Assembly: GCA_963730325.1 (NCBI GenBank)
Contig: CAVSRC010000005.1
Location: forward strand, 248,001 to 312,000
Direction of reading: 5' to 3'
Length of the DNA: 64,000 nucleotides
DNA from: CAVSRC01 sp963730325
GTDB lineage: Bacteria; Pseudomonadota; Alphaproteobacteria; Rhizobiales; Kaistiaceae
The notes under the pieces were generated by a model. That model did no database searches, was not told where the DNA came from, and worked only from the letters and a program-made list of their open reading frames with translations. This document shows, piece by piece, positions 50,748 through 60,455 of the stretch. The number at the start of each line of letters is the position of its first letter. Within the stretch, counting starts at the first letter, position 1. Made by a program: the position numbers and the translations under genes.

Positions 50748-51611
50748 ATGAAACACCCGCTCGACTGGCAGGACCTGCGCCTGTTCCTGGCGGTGGCGCG
50801 CAATGCCGGGCTCAACGCCGCCGCCCGCCAGACGAGCGAAAGCGCTCCGACCCTCGGCCGCCGCATGGCTGCGCTCGAACGAAGCCTCGACCGCCGGCTC
50901 TTCACCCGCAGCCAGTCCGGCTACGAGCTGACCGAGGCCGGCCAGGCGCTCTACCAGTACGCCCAGGAGATGGAGGCGGCGGCGCGCAGCATCGACCGCT
51001 GGCGCGACGAGACGCCCCGCCGGCTGGTGCGCATCTCGGCCGGCTCGTGGACCAGCCGCTTCCTCGCCCAGAACATGGAGGCGGTCTGGGCCGGCGACCC
51101 GGCGCTCGCCATCGAGCTCGCCACCGCCCACCAGCGGGTCGACATCCAGCATCGCCAGGCCGATATCGGCGTGCGCAACCGCGCGCCGCAGGAGCCGCGT
51201 CTGGCCGGCCGCAAGACCAACGACATCGCCTATGCGCTCTACCGGGCACGTGGCAGCGACGGCGACCTGCCTTGGATCGCGGTCGTCGGCGAAGCGGCGA
51301 TCACCCCGCCGGCGCGCTGGGCCGAACGCACCCATGGGAGCCAGGCGCCGATCGTCTGCTCCGACCCGCGTGCCATCCTCGATTGCCTGCTCGCCGGTGT
51401 CGGCCAGGCGGTGCTCCCCTGTTTTGTCGGCGACGCCGAAGCCGGGCTGGAGCGGGCAGGCGGCATCCTGGAGGCGGTGCGCGACGAGCAATGGCTGGTG
51501 CTCAACGAGCAGGCCCGCCACGAGCCTGCCGTGCGCGGCGTCATCGACCGTCTCGCCGCGCTCCTCCAGCGCCACCGGCGACTGTTCGAGGGCGCCTCGC
51601 CCGCCGCCTGA
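50748..51611 (+). CDS. LysR-family transcriptional regulator
   Basis: A 287-residue regulator starting MKHPLDWQDLRLFLAVARNA. The winged-helix core is LNAAARQTSESAPTLGRRMAALERSLDRRLF. The effector domain is short and somewhat divergent, fitting the GcvA/DsdC-like group with a conserved Trp-Asp N-terminus. The 230-base gap before it contains a minus-strand ribosome-binding site plus ATG but no intact divergent gene. Confidence 0.9.
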   Translation: MKHPLDWQDLRLFLAVARNAGLNAAARQTSESAPTLGRRMAALERSLDRRLFTRSQSGYELTEAGQALYQYAQEMEAAARSIDRWRDETPRRLVRISAGSWTSRFLAQNMEAVWAGDPALAIELATAHQRVDIQHRQADIGVRNRAPQEPRLAGRKTNDIAYALYRARGSDGDLPWIAVVGEAAITPPARWAERTHGSQAPIVCSDPRAILDCLLAGVGQAVLPCFVGDAEAGLERAGGILEAVRDEQWLVLNEQARHEPAVRGVIDRLAALLQRHRRLFEGASPAA

Positions 51612-51726
51612 TCGCCATGTCGGGCACACGGAGGCGCCACCGGCCTGCCAAATTCTGCCCCGGATTTCATGAAACCTTCGGCCCTTGCCCGCATTGCCAA
51701 GGCAATAGACGCAAGGAGGCACGCCG

Positions 51727-52302
51727 ATGCAGGTGCCCTTGGAAATCGCCTTTCACAACTACCCGCAATCCGATTCGATCGAAGATCACATCCGCCAACG
51801 CGTCGCCAAGCTCGACCGCCTCTATCGCGGCCTCAACTCCTGCCGCGTGCGCGTCGACCGCCCGGCCCGCGATGCCAACGACACGACGCCGCCGGTGGTG
51901 CACATCGAACTCGGCGTCGCCCGCGGCGGCGAGCTGGTCGTCAGCCACGATCCCGGCAAGCTCCAGCGCCAGTACCAGTCGCCGGACATCCGCAATGCGG
52001 TCAACACCGCCTTCCACCTCGCCGAGCGCCGGCTGGTCGAATACAAGAACAAGCGCCAGCGGCGCACCAGGGTGCCGCGCCACGACGAGGCCAACCAGTT
52101 CCTCGGAACCGTCACCGACCTGCCGCTTGGCGAGGATCACGGCTTCCTCCTCACCAAGGAGGGCGGCACGCTCTATTTCCACCGCAACAGCCTGCTCTCC
52201 GGCTCCTTCGAGCAGCTCCTCGTCGGCGACGAAGTCCACTATGTCGAGGACGTCGGCGATACCGGCCCGATCGCCACCAAGGTCCGGCCGCGCGGCCACT
52301 GA
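51727..52302 (+). CDS. HPF/RaiA-type ribosome-associated protein with a cold-shock-like domain
   Basis: A 191-residue protein. Residues 1-110 resemble the RaiA/HPF fold (VPLEIAFHNYPQSDSIEDHI, RVAKLDRLYRGLNSCRVRVD). Residues about 122-190 look like a CspA/OB-fold RNA-binding domain (FLGTVTDLPLGEDHGFLLTK, then LYFHRNSLL, GDEVHYVE). This combination suggests a ribosome-binding stress factor that also touches RNA. It is distinct from the long HPF, which has a different C-terminal dimerisation domain. Strong AAGGAGG upstream. Confidence 0.88.
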   Translation: MQVPLEIAFHNYPQSDSIEDHIRQRVAKLDRLYRGLNSCRVRVDRPARDANDTTPPVVHIELGVARGGELVVSHDPGKLQRQYQSPDIRNAVNTAFHLAERRLVEYKNKRQRRTRVPRHDEANQFLGTVTDLPLGEDHGFLLTKEGGTLYFHRNSLLSGSFEQLLVGDEVHYVEDVGDTGPIATKVRPRGH

Positions 52303-52306
52303 GCCC

Positions 52307-53103
52307 TCAGCCGGCCTCCGCGATCAACCCGTCGATGGCCGCCTCCAGCCGGGCGAGGTCTTCCGGCCGCGACAGGCGGTGGTCGCCGCCCTTGACCAGC
52401 GTCAGCACCACGTCGTCGGCGGCGAAATGCGTCACCAGCGCGGTCGCGTGCGTCCACGGCACGTCGGTGTCCTCGGTGCCCTGCAGGATGTGCACCGGGC
52501 AGCCGGTCTCGATCAGCCGGTCGCCGAAGAGGTGGGTGTCGCCGTCCTCGATCAGGGCGCGGGTGATCGGGTAGGGCTCGGCCGAATAGTCGCTCGGCTG
52601 CAGGTAGACGCCGGTGGCTTCCAGCGCCTGCCGCGCCTTCTTGCTCCAGGTGTCCCACATCAGCTTGCGGGTCATGTCGACCGCCGGGGCGATCAGCACC
52701 AGCCCGGCGAGGCGGCCGGAGCCGGCCAAGCCGCTCGGCCAGGAGCAGCGCGATCCAGCCGCCCATGGACGAGCCGACGACGAGCTGCGGGCCGTCCGCG
52801 AACCGGTCGAACACGCCCGCCGCCTCCTCCAGCCAGCGCGAGATCGTGCCGTCCTCGAAGCGCCCGCCCGAGCGGCCGTGGCCGGAATAGTCGAAGCGGG
52901 TGCAGGCGAGGCCGCGGCGGGCGGCGTAGGCGTCGACCGCGCGTCGCCTTGCTGCCCTCCATGTCGGAGCGGAAGCCGCCCAGCCAGAACAGTCCCGGTT
53001 GCCCGCCGGCGCGGTGGCGGACGGCGATTTCGCGCGCATTTCCGCCGCCGGTGGCCTTGTCACCGTGGCCGATAAGCACCATTTCAGGGGTCGTTTCATC
53101 CAT
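52307..53103 (-). CDS. Alpha/beta hydrolase (two frameshifts)
   Basis: A serine hydrolase with the nucleophile elbow GSSMGGW, the acid residue in GTEDTDVPW, and the histidine in VKGGDHRLSRPEDL. The order is family-typical and close to palmitoyl-thioesterase ABHD10-like and dienelactone-hydrolase-like proteins. The start MDETTPEMVLIGHGDKATGG and GLFWLGGFRSDMEGSKA are followed by an extra C near 52938 and an extra G near 52729. Corrected length is 264. Substrate unknown. Confidence 0.87.
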
Positions 53104-53235
53104 TGTTCTTCCCTCGCAACGGCTGCCCGTTGACTTCCCCGGCCGCTTGTCCGATTCCTGTTTCGTTCGGGAAGGACCGCGAGAACCCTCCCGCGCACCG
53201 CTTTTCCTGTTGAATCCACAGAGGAGACTGCTGTC

Positions 53236-53773
53236 ATTCGCCGACCTTTCAAAGCCCCCCCGCCGACCAAGGAAGGTCCGCGGACCAACGAGGAGATTCG
53301 CGTTCCGCAGGTCCAGCTGATCGACAGTGAAGGCGAAAACCACGGCGTTGTCCCGATCCAGCGGGCGCTGGAGATGGCCGTCGAAGTCGGGATGGACCTC
53401 GTCGAGATCGCCCCGAATTCTCAGCCGCCCGTCGCCAAGATCCTCGACTACGGACGGTACAAGTTCCAGGCCCAGAAGAAAGCCGCCGAGGCGCGCAAGC
53501 GCCAGAAGACCATCGAGATCAAGGAGATCAAGATGCGTCCCAACATCGACACCCACGATTACGAGGTGAAGATGCGGGCGATCAGGCGCTTCTTCGAGGA
53601 AGGCGACAAGGTCAAGGTGACGCTGCGTTTCCGCGGCCGCGAGATGGCCCACCAGGATATCGGCGCCCGCCTGCTCGCCCGCGTCAAGGAAGAGACCGCG
53701 CGATTTCGCCAAGGTCGAGGCGGAGCCGAGGCTGGAAGGCCGCCAGATGATGATGGTGCTGGCGCCGCGCTGA
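53236..53773 (+). CDS. infC: Translation initiation factor IF-3 (ATT start, one frameshift)
   Basis: Keeps ribosomal subunits apart and proofreads the start codon. The open frame has no ATG, GTG or TTG at the conserved N-terminus. It begins at ATT 53236 (IRRPFKAPPPTKEGPRTNEE), with GAGGAG nine bases upstream. AUU is the known rare start of infC in many bacteria and underlies its autoregulation, because IF3 discriminates against it. The C-domain KIEIKEIKMRPNID-like motif is present as TIEIKEIKMRPNIDTHDYEV. Near 53700 one extra C shifts the frame; the corrected protein ends QMMMVLAPR at 53773, 178 residues. Confidence 0.94.
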
Positions 53774-53797
53774 GGTCCGGCGCCGCCAGTCCGCCTT

Positions 53798-53881
53798 CGT
53801 CGCCCCGGCGGACGCCGGGACCGGCAATGCAGACGCAGCACACGAGCGCGCCCGCGGTTCCGGCTTTCGCCGGGCTGACGA
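53798..53881 (-). repeat. Palindromic repeat, family A, inverted copy between infC and rpmI
   Basis: Hairpins CCCGGC-ggac-GCCGGG (53804-53819) and CCGGC-tttc-GCCGG (53860-53873) have ends GTCGCCCC... and ...GGGCTGACG. This is the reverse orientation of the copies at 13880 and 47635. It occupies most of the infC-rpmI gap, a site where these conserved genes normally lie close together. Confidence 0.8.
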
Positions 53882-54044
53882 CCGGGCGAACGGCTGCAGA
53901 TGGTGACGATCCGCGCCCTTGTGGATTGTCAACACGGCAGCTATAACCCCGCGGTTTCCGCGCCGCCCGGCCTGAAAAGGGCATGCCGTGGCGGTGCCGA
54001 ATGCTCCTCAACGAGCAATCCTCTTAAGTATCGAAGGAAGCAAA

Positions 54045-54245
54045 ATGCCCAAGTTGAAGACCAAGAGCGGCGCCAAAAAGCGCTTCAAGCTCTCCGCGAC
54101 CGGCAAGGTGATCCACGCCCAGATGGGCAAGCGGCACGGCATGATCAAGCGGACCAACAAGCAGATCAGAAACCTGCGCGGCACCCGCGTCATGTTCAAG
54201 ACCGACGGCGAGAACGTCAAGAAGTACTTTCTCCCCAACGCCTGA
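54045..54245 (+). CDS. rpmI: 50S ribosomal protein L35
   Basis: A 66-residue basic protein, MPKLKTKSGAKKRFKLSATG, then GKRHGMIKRTNKQIRNLRG. The ATG at 54045 follows GAAGGAAG. It is the middle of the infC-rpmI-rplT operon. An in-frame upstream ATG (53988) is ignored because it would add a non-family extension. Confidence 0.97.
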   Translation: MPKLKTKSGAKKRFKLSATGKVIHAQMGKRHGMIKRTNKQIRNLRGTRVMFKTDGENVKKYFLPNA

Positions 54246-54273
54246 GCCTTAAGCCCGTCAAGGAGTATTTCCC

Positions 54274-54633
54274 ATGTCGCGCGTGAAACGTGGCGTTACC
54301 GCCCACGCCAAGCACAAGAAGGTCCTGAACCGCGCCAAAGGGTTCTACGGCCGTCGCAAGAACACCATCCGCACCGCCAAGGCCGCAGTCGACAAGGCGC
54401 AGCAGTACGCCTACCGCGACCGGAAGAACCGCAAGCGGTCCTTCCGCGCCCTGTGGATCCAGCGCATCAACGCCGCCGTCCGCGAGCACGGCCTGACCTA
54501 CGGCCGATTTATCGACGGCCTCGGCAAGGCCGGGGTCGAAATCGACCGCAAGGTCCTGGCCGAGCTTGCCGTCAGCGAGCCGGCCTCGTTCAAGTCGCTG
54601 GTGGACAAGGCGTCGGGCGCTCTCGCCGCCTGA
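54274..54633 (+). CDS. rplT: 50S ribosomal protein L20
   Basis: The 119-residue L20 has a very basic N-terminal extension (MSRVKRGVTAHAKHKKVLNR) and a globular C-terminal domain (FRALWIQRINAAVREHGLTY). It is an assembly protein for 23S rRNA and, in E. coli, represses its own operon. 28 bases after rpmI. Confidence 0.98.
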   Translation: MSRVKRGVTAHAKHKKVLNRAKGFYGRRKNTIRTAKAAVDKAQQYAYRDRKNRKRSFRALWIQRINAAVREHGLTYGRFIDGLGKAGVEIDRKVLAELAVSEPASFKSLVDKASGALAA

Positions 54634-54660
54634 CGTTTCCTTCCCTGGCCGGCGTCTTGC

Positions 54661-54693
54661 CAGTCCGGCCGCCGGTTTCCCGGCGGCCGACTG
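54661..54693 (+). terminator. Strong stem-loop between rplT and pheS
   Basis: CAGTCCGGCCGCCGG (54661-54675) pairs with CCGGCGGCCG-ACTG (54680-54693) with a single bulge; the loop is TTTC. There is no clear T-run, so it may be an RNA-processing or attenuation stem, not a simple terminator. Confidence 0.5.
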
Positions 54694-54770
54694 TCCCACG
54701 GGCGGCGCTTGTCCTCTGCCCGGTTTTCTGTTGAAAGCGAGGCCCTGAGAGGGCCCGGGCGGATGCCGAA

Positions 54771-55874
54771 ATGACCACCACCGAAGCCGATATCGTCGCG
54801 CTCGAGCGCGACATTGCTGCGCGTATTGCCGAAGCCGCCGACGAGGCGGCGCTGGAAGCCGAGCGGGTCGCCGCGCTCGGCAAGAAGGGCCGCGTTTCCG
54901 AACTGATGAAGGGCCTCGGCGCCATGTCGCCGGAGGAGCGCAAGGTCATGGGGCCGGCGCTGAACGGCCTCAAGGACCGCGTCGCCGAGGCCCTCGCCGG
55001 CCGCCGCGCCGTGCTCAAGGAAGCACGACCTCGTCCGCCGGCTCTCCGAGGAGGCGGTCGACGTCACCCTGCCGGTGCGCGCCCGCGCCGCTCGAGACCG
55101 GCCGCATCCATCCGGTCAGCCAGGTCATCGACGAGATCACCGCCATCTTCGCCGATCTCGGCTTCGTCATCGCCGAGGGGCCGGACATCGAGACCGACTA
55201 CTACAATTTCACCGCGCTCAATTTCCCCGAGGGCCATCCCGCCCGCGAGATGCACGACACCTTCTTCCTGCCCGAGAACGCCGAGGGCGAGCGCATGGTG
55301 CTCCGGACCCATACCTCGCCGGTGCAGATCCGCTCGATGGAGGCGATGAAGCCGCCGATCCGCGTGATCATCGCCCGGGCGCACCTACCGCTTCGATTCC
55401 GACCAGACCCACACGCCGATGTTCCACCAGATCGAGGGTCTGGTGATCGACGAGGAGAGCCATATCGGCCATCTGAAGTGGGTGCTGGAGGAGTTCTGCC
55501 GCGCCTTCTTCGAGGTGAAGCAGGTGCAGATGCGCTTCCGCCCGAGCTTCTTCCCCTTCACCAGCCCGTCGATGGAGGTGGACATCCGCTGCCGCCGTCA
55601 GGGCAACGAGATCCGCTTCGGCGAGGGCGACGACTGGCTCGAGATCCTCGGCTGCGGCATGGTCCACCCCAACGTCATCCGCTATGGCGGCCACGACCCG
55701 GAGAAGTATCAGGGCTTCGCCTGGGGCATGGGGATCGACCGCATCGCCATGCTGAAATACGGCATGCCGGACCTGCGCGCCTTCTTCGACGCCGACGTGC
55801 GCTGGCTGAACCACTACGGCTTCCGCCCGCTCGACCTGCCGTCGCCGGGGTGTCATCATGCGGCGCTCATCTGA
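54771..55874 (+). CDS. pheS: Phenylalanyl-tRNA synthetase alpha subunit (three frameshifts)
   Basis: Catalytic subunit of the alpha2-beta2 enzyme. The N-terminal coiled coil (ALGKKGRVSELMKGLGAMSP) leads into class II core motifs. Motif 2 includes MHDTFFLPEN and RTHTSPVQIRSM; motif 3 includes GCGMVHPNVIRYGG and GFAWGMGIDRIAMLKYGMPD. Extra bases near 55023, 55083 and 55378 shift the frame three times and restore it. The corrected protein is 366 residues, with a short non-typical C-terminal tail (PSPGCHHAALI) where the usual tail is a short Leu/Gly-rich one. Confidence 0.93.
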
Positions 55875-55939
55875 GGCCCTCGCCGCGGGGAGGACGGGCC
55901 TGCCTGAGCGGCTGCCGCTGCCAGCCGGAGGGCGGCACG

Positions 55940-58368
55940 ATGAAATTCACCCTCTCCTGGCTGAAGGAGCATCTCGATACCGCGGTGACGCTCGACGGTA
56001 TCGTCGAAAAGCTCACCATGATCGGGCTCGAGGTCGAGTCGGTCGACGATCCGGCCGAGAAATACGCCGCCTTCCGCCTCGCCAGGGTGCTCTCCGCCGA
56101 GAAGCACCCCAACGCCGACCGCCTGCGCGTCTGCGTCGTCGATCCCGGCGACGGCTCGAAGATCCAGGTCGTCTGCGGCGCGCCCAATGCGCGCGCCGGC
56201 ATGACCGGCGTCTTCGCGCCGGCCGGCACCTATATTCCCGGCACCGGCGTGCAACTCGAGAAGGGCGTCATCCGCGGCGTCGAATCGAACGGCATGCTCT
56301 TGTCCGAGCGCGAGCTCGGCGTCTCCGACGATCACGAGGGCATCGTCGACCTGCCCGACGATGCGCCGGTCGGCCAGGCCTATGCCGTCTATGCCGGCCT
56401 CGACGATCCGGTGATCGATGTCGCCGTCACGCCCAACCGGCCCGATGCCCTCGGCGTTTCCGGCATCGCCCGCGATCTCGCCGCCGCCGGCATCGGCTAT
56501 CTCATCGAGCGGCCGGTCGTGCCGGTCGAAGGGCGAGGGGCCCTGCCCGGTCAGGGTCAACGCTCGATTTCGGCGACACGCCCTCGCTCTGCCTCGCCTT
56601 CGGCCTCAGGCTCGTGCGCGGCGTCAGGAACGGCCCGTCGCCGGCCTGGCTGCAGAAGCGCCTGCGCGCCATCGGCCTGCGCCCGATCAACGCGCTGGTC
56701 GATATCACCAACTTCATCACCTACGACCGCAACCGCCCGCTGCATGTCTTCGACGCCGCCAAGGTCAAGGGCGATCTCATCGTCCGCCGCGCCCGCGACG
56801 GCGAGGAGCTGCTCGCCCTCGACGGCCGCACCTACACGCTCGACCCGACCATGTGCGTCATCGCCGACGAGAACGGCGTCGAATCGATCGCCGGCGTCAT
56901 CGGCGGCGAAGCTCTCCGGCTGCTCGGAGACGACCACCGACGTGCTCATCGAGTCGGCCCTGTGGGAGCCGCTCAACATCGCCCAGACCGGCCGCAAGCT
57001 CGGCGTCAACACCGACGCCCGCTACCGCTACGAGCGCGGCATCGATCCGGCCTTCAACATGCCGGGCCTGGAGCTTGCCACGCGGATGGTCATGGACCTC
57101 TGCGGCGGCACGCCGAGCGAGATCTTCCTCGCCGGCGAGGTGCCGCGAGCCGGTCGACGTCATCGATTTCCCGGTGACCGAGGTCAAGCGCCTCGGCGGC
57201 ATCGACCCGTCGATGGCCGAGGTGAACGGCATCCTCGACCGCGCTCGGCTTCGTCGTCGAAGCCGCACCGCACCGAGGGCACGCTGTCGGTCACCGTGCC
57301 GAGCTGGCGCCCGGCGACCACCGTCAAGGCCGATCTCGTCGAGGAGGTGGTGCGCATCATCGGCGTCGACCGCGTGCCGCCGGCGCCGCTCGCCGCGCAT
57401 CCCGGCGCGCTCGAGCCGATGCTCACCCTCATCCAGACCCGCACCCGCCGGGCCAAGCGCGCGCTCGCCGCCCGCGGCCTGGTCGAGGCGGTCACCTGGT
57501 CGTTCATCGCCCACGACCGCGCTGCCGCCTTCGGCGGCGGCGACGACGCCTGGTGCTCGCCAATCCGATCTCCGCCGACATGTCCGACATGCGGCCGAGC
57601 CTGCTGCCCGGCCTCATCGCCGCCGCCCAGCGCAATGCCGATCGCGGCTACGGCGATCTCGCCCTGTTCGAGGTCGGCCAGGTCTATCGCGGCGACCGGC
57701 CGGAGGATCAGGTCACCGCCGCCGCCGCCATCCGCCGCGGCACCGCGCGGCGTCGACGGCAGCGGTCGCCACTGGTCGGCGCCAGCCGCGCCGGTCTCGG
57801 TCTTCGACGCCAAGGCCGATGCGCTCGCCCTGCTCGATGCGCTCGGCCTCTCCGCCGACAAGGTGCAGGTCGCCGCCGACGCACCGGCCTGGTACCATCC
57901 CGGCCGCTCGGGCACGATCCGCCAGGGGCCGAAGACCATCATCGGCACCTTCGGCGAGTTCCATCCGAAGGTGCTGGAACTGATCGATGCCGACGGCCCG
58001 CTCGCCGGCTTCGAGCTGATCCTCGAGGCGATTCCGGCGCCGAGCCGAAGCCGACCCGCACCAAGCCGGTGCTGAAGCTGTCCGATTTCCAGCCGGTCCG
58101 CCGCGACTTCGCCTTCGTCGTCGACCGCGGCGTCGACGCGGCGCGGATCGTCCGCGCCGCCGAGGGCGCCGACCGCAAGCTGATCGCCGGCGTCTCGGTC
58201 TTCGACCTGTTCGCGGGCGCGGCGCTCGGCGAGGGCAAGAAGTCGGTCGCCATCGAGGTGACCCTGCAGCCGACCGATCGCACCCTTACCGATCAGGAGA
58301 TCGAGGCGGTGTCGGGCAAGATCGTCGCCGAGGTCTCCAAGGCGACCGGCGGCGAACTGCGCAAGTAA
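55940..58368 (+). CDS. pheT: Phenylalanyl-tRNA synthetase beta subunit (several frameshifts)
   Basis: Provides tRNA anticodon-side binding and editing. From ATG 55940 (MKFTLSWLKEHLDT) it has the EMAP-like tRNA-binding domain (VLSAEKHPNADRLRVCVVD). B3/B4 editing and B5 domains follow (NGILDR, then VPSWRPATTVKADLVEEVVR), then a class II-like core and the C-terminal ferredoxin-like anticodon-binding domain (SVFDLFAGAALGEGKKS). Indels near 56533, 56560, 56912, 57147, 57240, 57553, 57747 and 58040 break the frame, but each segment is recognisable. Ends at TAA 58368. Confidence 0.93.
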
Positions 58369-58374
58369 GGATCG

Positions 58375-58398
58375 CGAGGGGCCGTCGCCGGCCCCTCG
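58375..58398 (+). terminator. Stem-loop after pheT
   Basis: CGAGGGGCCG / CGGCCCCTCG is a perfect 10-base stem with loop TCGC, six bases past the pheT stop. The tail is TCTGCG with no T-run, so termination strength is uncertain. Confidence 0.45.
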
Positions 58399-58404
58399 TC
58401 TGCG

Positions 58405-58593
58405 TCAGCGCTTTCGCGGCTTGCGGTTCAGCGCCTCCTGCAGGTTTTTCTCTTGGCTGGCGCCCCAGTAGAAGCGGCCGAGTTCGGCCCGCGCCATCGC
58501 GCGGGCGAACCGGGTCTTCGCGTCGGGGCGCTCCGTCTGCGCCTGGCTGTCGTCGTTTTTCGGGGATTTCCGGTCGTCGCGGCGCTCCGCCAT
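58405..58593 (-). CDS. Small charged protein of unknown function
   Basis: A 62-residue highly charged protein (MAERRDDRKSPKNDDSQAQT..., then a helix AKTRFARAMARAELGRFYWG, and a basic end RKPRKR). AAAAGGAGAGAG sits just before its ATG, a good ribosome-binding site. It converges with pheT and diverges from a DHFR-like gene. I do not recognise a family. The amphipathic charged design fits a small regulatory or RNA-binding protein, but that is only a shape argument. Confidence 0.6.
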   Translation of the reverse strand: MAERRDDRKSPKNDDSQAQTERPDAKTRFARAMARAELGRFYWGASQEKNLQEALNRKPRKR

Positions 58594-58723
58594 GTCTCTC
58601 TCCTTTTCGGGCTTCGGCGCAGGGCGGACGTGCGGACGCACCTCGCCTGTTGCACCGGACGGTGGGGAGAGAGGGGGATGGGTCAGGTCATGCGGGCGAC
58701 GGTCCTTGCGTCGGTCGGAGACA

Positions 58724-59350
58724 ATGGCCATAGGCAGGACGGCCGGCTTTTTTGAGGCGAAGGATCTTCCAGCGGTGATCGGACCCTGGCGCATTCACGG
58801 TCATGCCATCGTCTCGGCCGACGACAGGATCGCCGGGCCGGACGGCCTCACCCCGCCGTCGCTCCGCAACGATGCCGACTGGCGGCGCTTCCAGCGGGCG
58901 CTGGACGACGCGGCGGTCACCGTCCTCGGCCGCCTCGGCCACGAGGCCAACCCCAATGTCCGCGGCCGCAACCGTCTGGTGCTGTCGTCCTCGGCCGCCG
59001 GCATCGAGCGCCACCCCGACGGCTGGTGGTGGAACCCGGCCGCGGCGCCGCTCGATGAGGCGCTGCGCCTGGCGGCGCCCGACGGCGGCATCGTCGCAGT
59101 GCCCGGCGGGCGGCGCGTGTTCGACCTCTTCCTGGCCCTTGGCTTCGACGAATTCCACCTGGCGCGGGCCGAATCGGTCCATCTGGGATCCGGCGTTCCG
59201 GTCTTCTCCGGGCTTGCCGAAGGCCGCCCGGCCACTGCCCTGCTCGCCGCCCACGGCCTTGTCGCCGCCGCACCCGAAATCCTCGACCGTGAGGCCGAGG
59301 TGACCTTCACCCGCTGGTATCGTCCGGCGCAGCCGCAAGGCCCCGCTTGA
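58724..59350 (+). CDS. DHFR/RibD C-terminal-like reductase
   Basis: A 208-residue protein with the fold signature of the dihydrofolate reductase/RibD-C family. The features are HAIVSADDRIAGPDG at the N-terminus, VTVLGRLGHEANPNVRGRN, NAD(P)-binding VPGGRRVFDLFLALGFDEFH, and a final strand near FTRWYRP. Rhizobial homologues are annotated as dihydrofolate reductase-family proteins of unknown substrate. The ATG at 58724 follows GGAGA. Possibly co-transcribed with the cyclic-nucleotide-binding gene that follows 45 bases later. Confidence 0.78.
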   Translation: MAIGRTAGFFEAKDLPAVIGPWRIHGHAIVSADDRIAGPDGLTPPSLRNDADWRRFQRALDDAAVTVLGRLGHEANPNVRGRNRLVLSSSAAGIERHPDGWWWNPAAAPLDEALRLAAPDGGIVAVPGGRRVFDLFLALGFDEFHLARAESVHLGSGVPVFSGLAEGRPATALLAAHGLVAAAPEILDREAEVTFTRWYRPAQPQGPA

Positions 59351-59395
59351 CCGGCGGCCCGCCGCTCCACAGAGTGCCCCCAAGGAGACAGACCG

Positions 59396-59896
59396 ATGAG
59401 CGACGAAGACGAACTGCGCGGAACCCGTTTCTTCGATGCGGTGCTCAATGCGGAGGCCATGGATGCCCTGCACGCGGCCTCGCACCGGGTGGTCTTCCGC
59501 CGCGGCAGCGTACTGATGCGCCAGGGCGATCCCGGCACGTCGATGTTCACCATCGTCTCCGGCAAGGTCGTCGTCTCGGTTCACGAGCCCGACGGCGAGC
59601 ACACGGTCGCCGAACTCGGGCCCGACGAGCATGTCGGCGAGATGTCGCTGCTTACCGGCGAGCCGCGCACAGCCACGGTCACCGCCAGGGGCAAGGTGGT
59701 TGCCCTCGAGACGCCCAAGGAAGCGTTGCAGCCGATCCTCGCCAAGGCGCCGCACCTCTGCCGGCACTTCGCCGACATGGTCCGCGAGCGCCACGCCCAG
59801 CTTGTCCAGCTTCACTCCGATTTCGCCCGCTGGAACAGCGTCGGCAGCGATCCCGCCGAACTCGCCGCCCGCATGACCGCCTTCTATTCGGGCTGA
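59396..59896 (+). CDS. Single-domain cyclic-nucleotide-binding protein
   Basis: A 166-residue protein consisting of one cNMP-binding domain. The phosphate-binding cassette GEMSLLTGEPRTATV holds the conserved Glu and Arg. It lacks the CRP-type HTH, so it is not a DNA-binding Crp/Fnr regulator. The C-terminal helix (HFADMVRERHAQLVQLHSDF) may mediate dimerisation. Such stand-alone domains often control a partner enzyme or transporter. The nearest downstream gene is a DoxX-type membrane protein. Confidence 0.85.
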   Translation: MSDEDELRGTRFFDAVLNAEAMDALHAASHRVVFRRGSVLMRQGDPGTSMFTIVSGKVVVSVHEPDGEHTVAELGPDEHVGEMSLLTGEPRTATVTARGKVVALETPKEALQPILAKAPHLCRHFADMVRERHAQLVQLHSDFARWNSVGSDPAELAARMTAFYSG

Positions 59897-60019
59897 AGCC
59901 GGCGGCCTTCTCACACGAATGTCATCCCGGCGTGAATAACGCTGGCGGGCGAGGCGTCTATCTATGGCTCCGCCAAACCGCAAAAGCGGGCGATGCCCGC
60001 CAATGGATGCTCACACGAG

Positions 60020-60455
60020 ATGAATTTCGAGACCCTGTTTTCGCCCTGGCGTCCCTATGCCCTGTCGACGCTGCGTATCGTCACGGCGCTGCTCTTCCTC
60101 GAGCATGGCACGCAGAAACTGCTCGGCTTCCCGCCGTCCCAGTTCAGCCCGCCGCTCTTCTCGCTGTTCGGCGTCGCCGGCATCCTCGAACTGGTCGGCG
60201 GCCTGCTTCTGCTCGTCGGCCTGTTCACCCGCCCAGTGGCTTTCCTGCTCGCCGGCGAAATGGCGGTCGCCTATTTCATGGCGCACGCGCCGCATTCCCT
60301 CTTCCCGATCATCAACCAGGGCGAGGCGGCGATCCTCTTCTGCTTCGTCTTTCTCTATGTCGCCGCGGCCGGCGCCGGCCCGTGGAGCGCGGATCGCTGG
60401 CGCGCAGCCGGCAACCCGGCGGCCGCGTCGGCGCGGGCGGGGCGCCCGGTCCTAG
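60020..60455 (+). CDS. DoxX-family membrane protein (3' end uncertain)
   Basis: A small four-helix membrane protein. The start MNFETLFSPWRPYALSTLRI is followed by LFLEHGTQKLLGFPPSQFSP and GILELVGGLLLLVGLFTRPV, all typical of DoxX. The frame stays open far past its normal length and runs antisense through the GST gene. A one-base slip near 60400-60445 would instead end it at TAG 60453-60455, next to the opposing GST stop. That end is adopted here. DoxX proteins are linked to quinone- or redox-associated roles, poorly defined. Confidence 0.75.
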
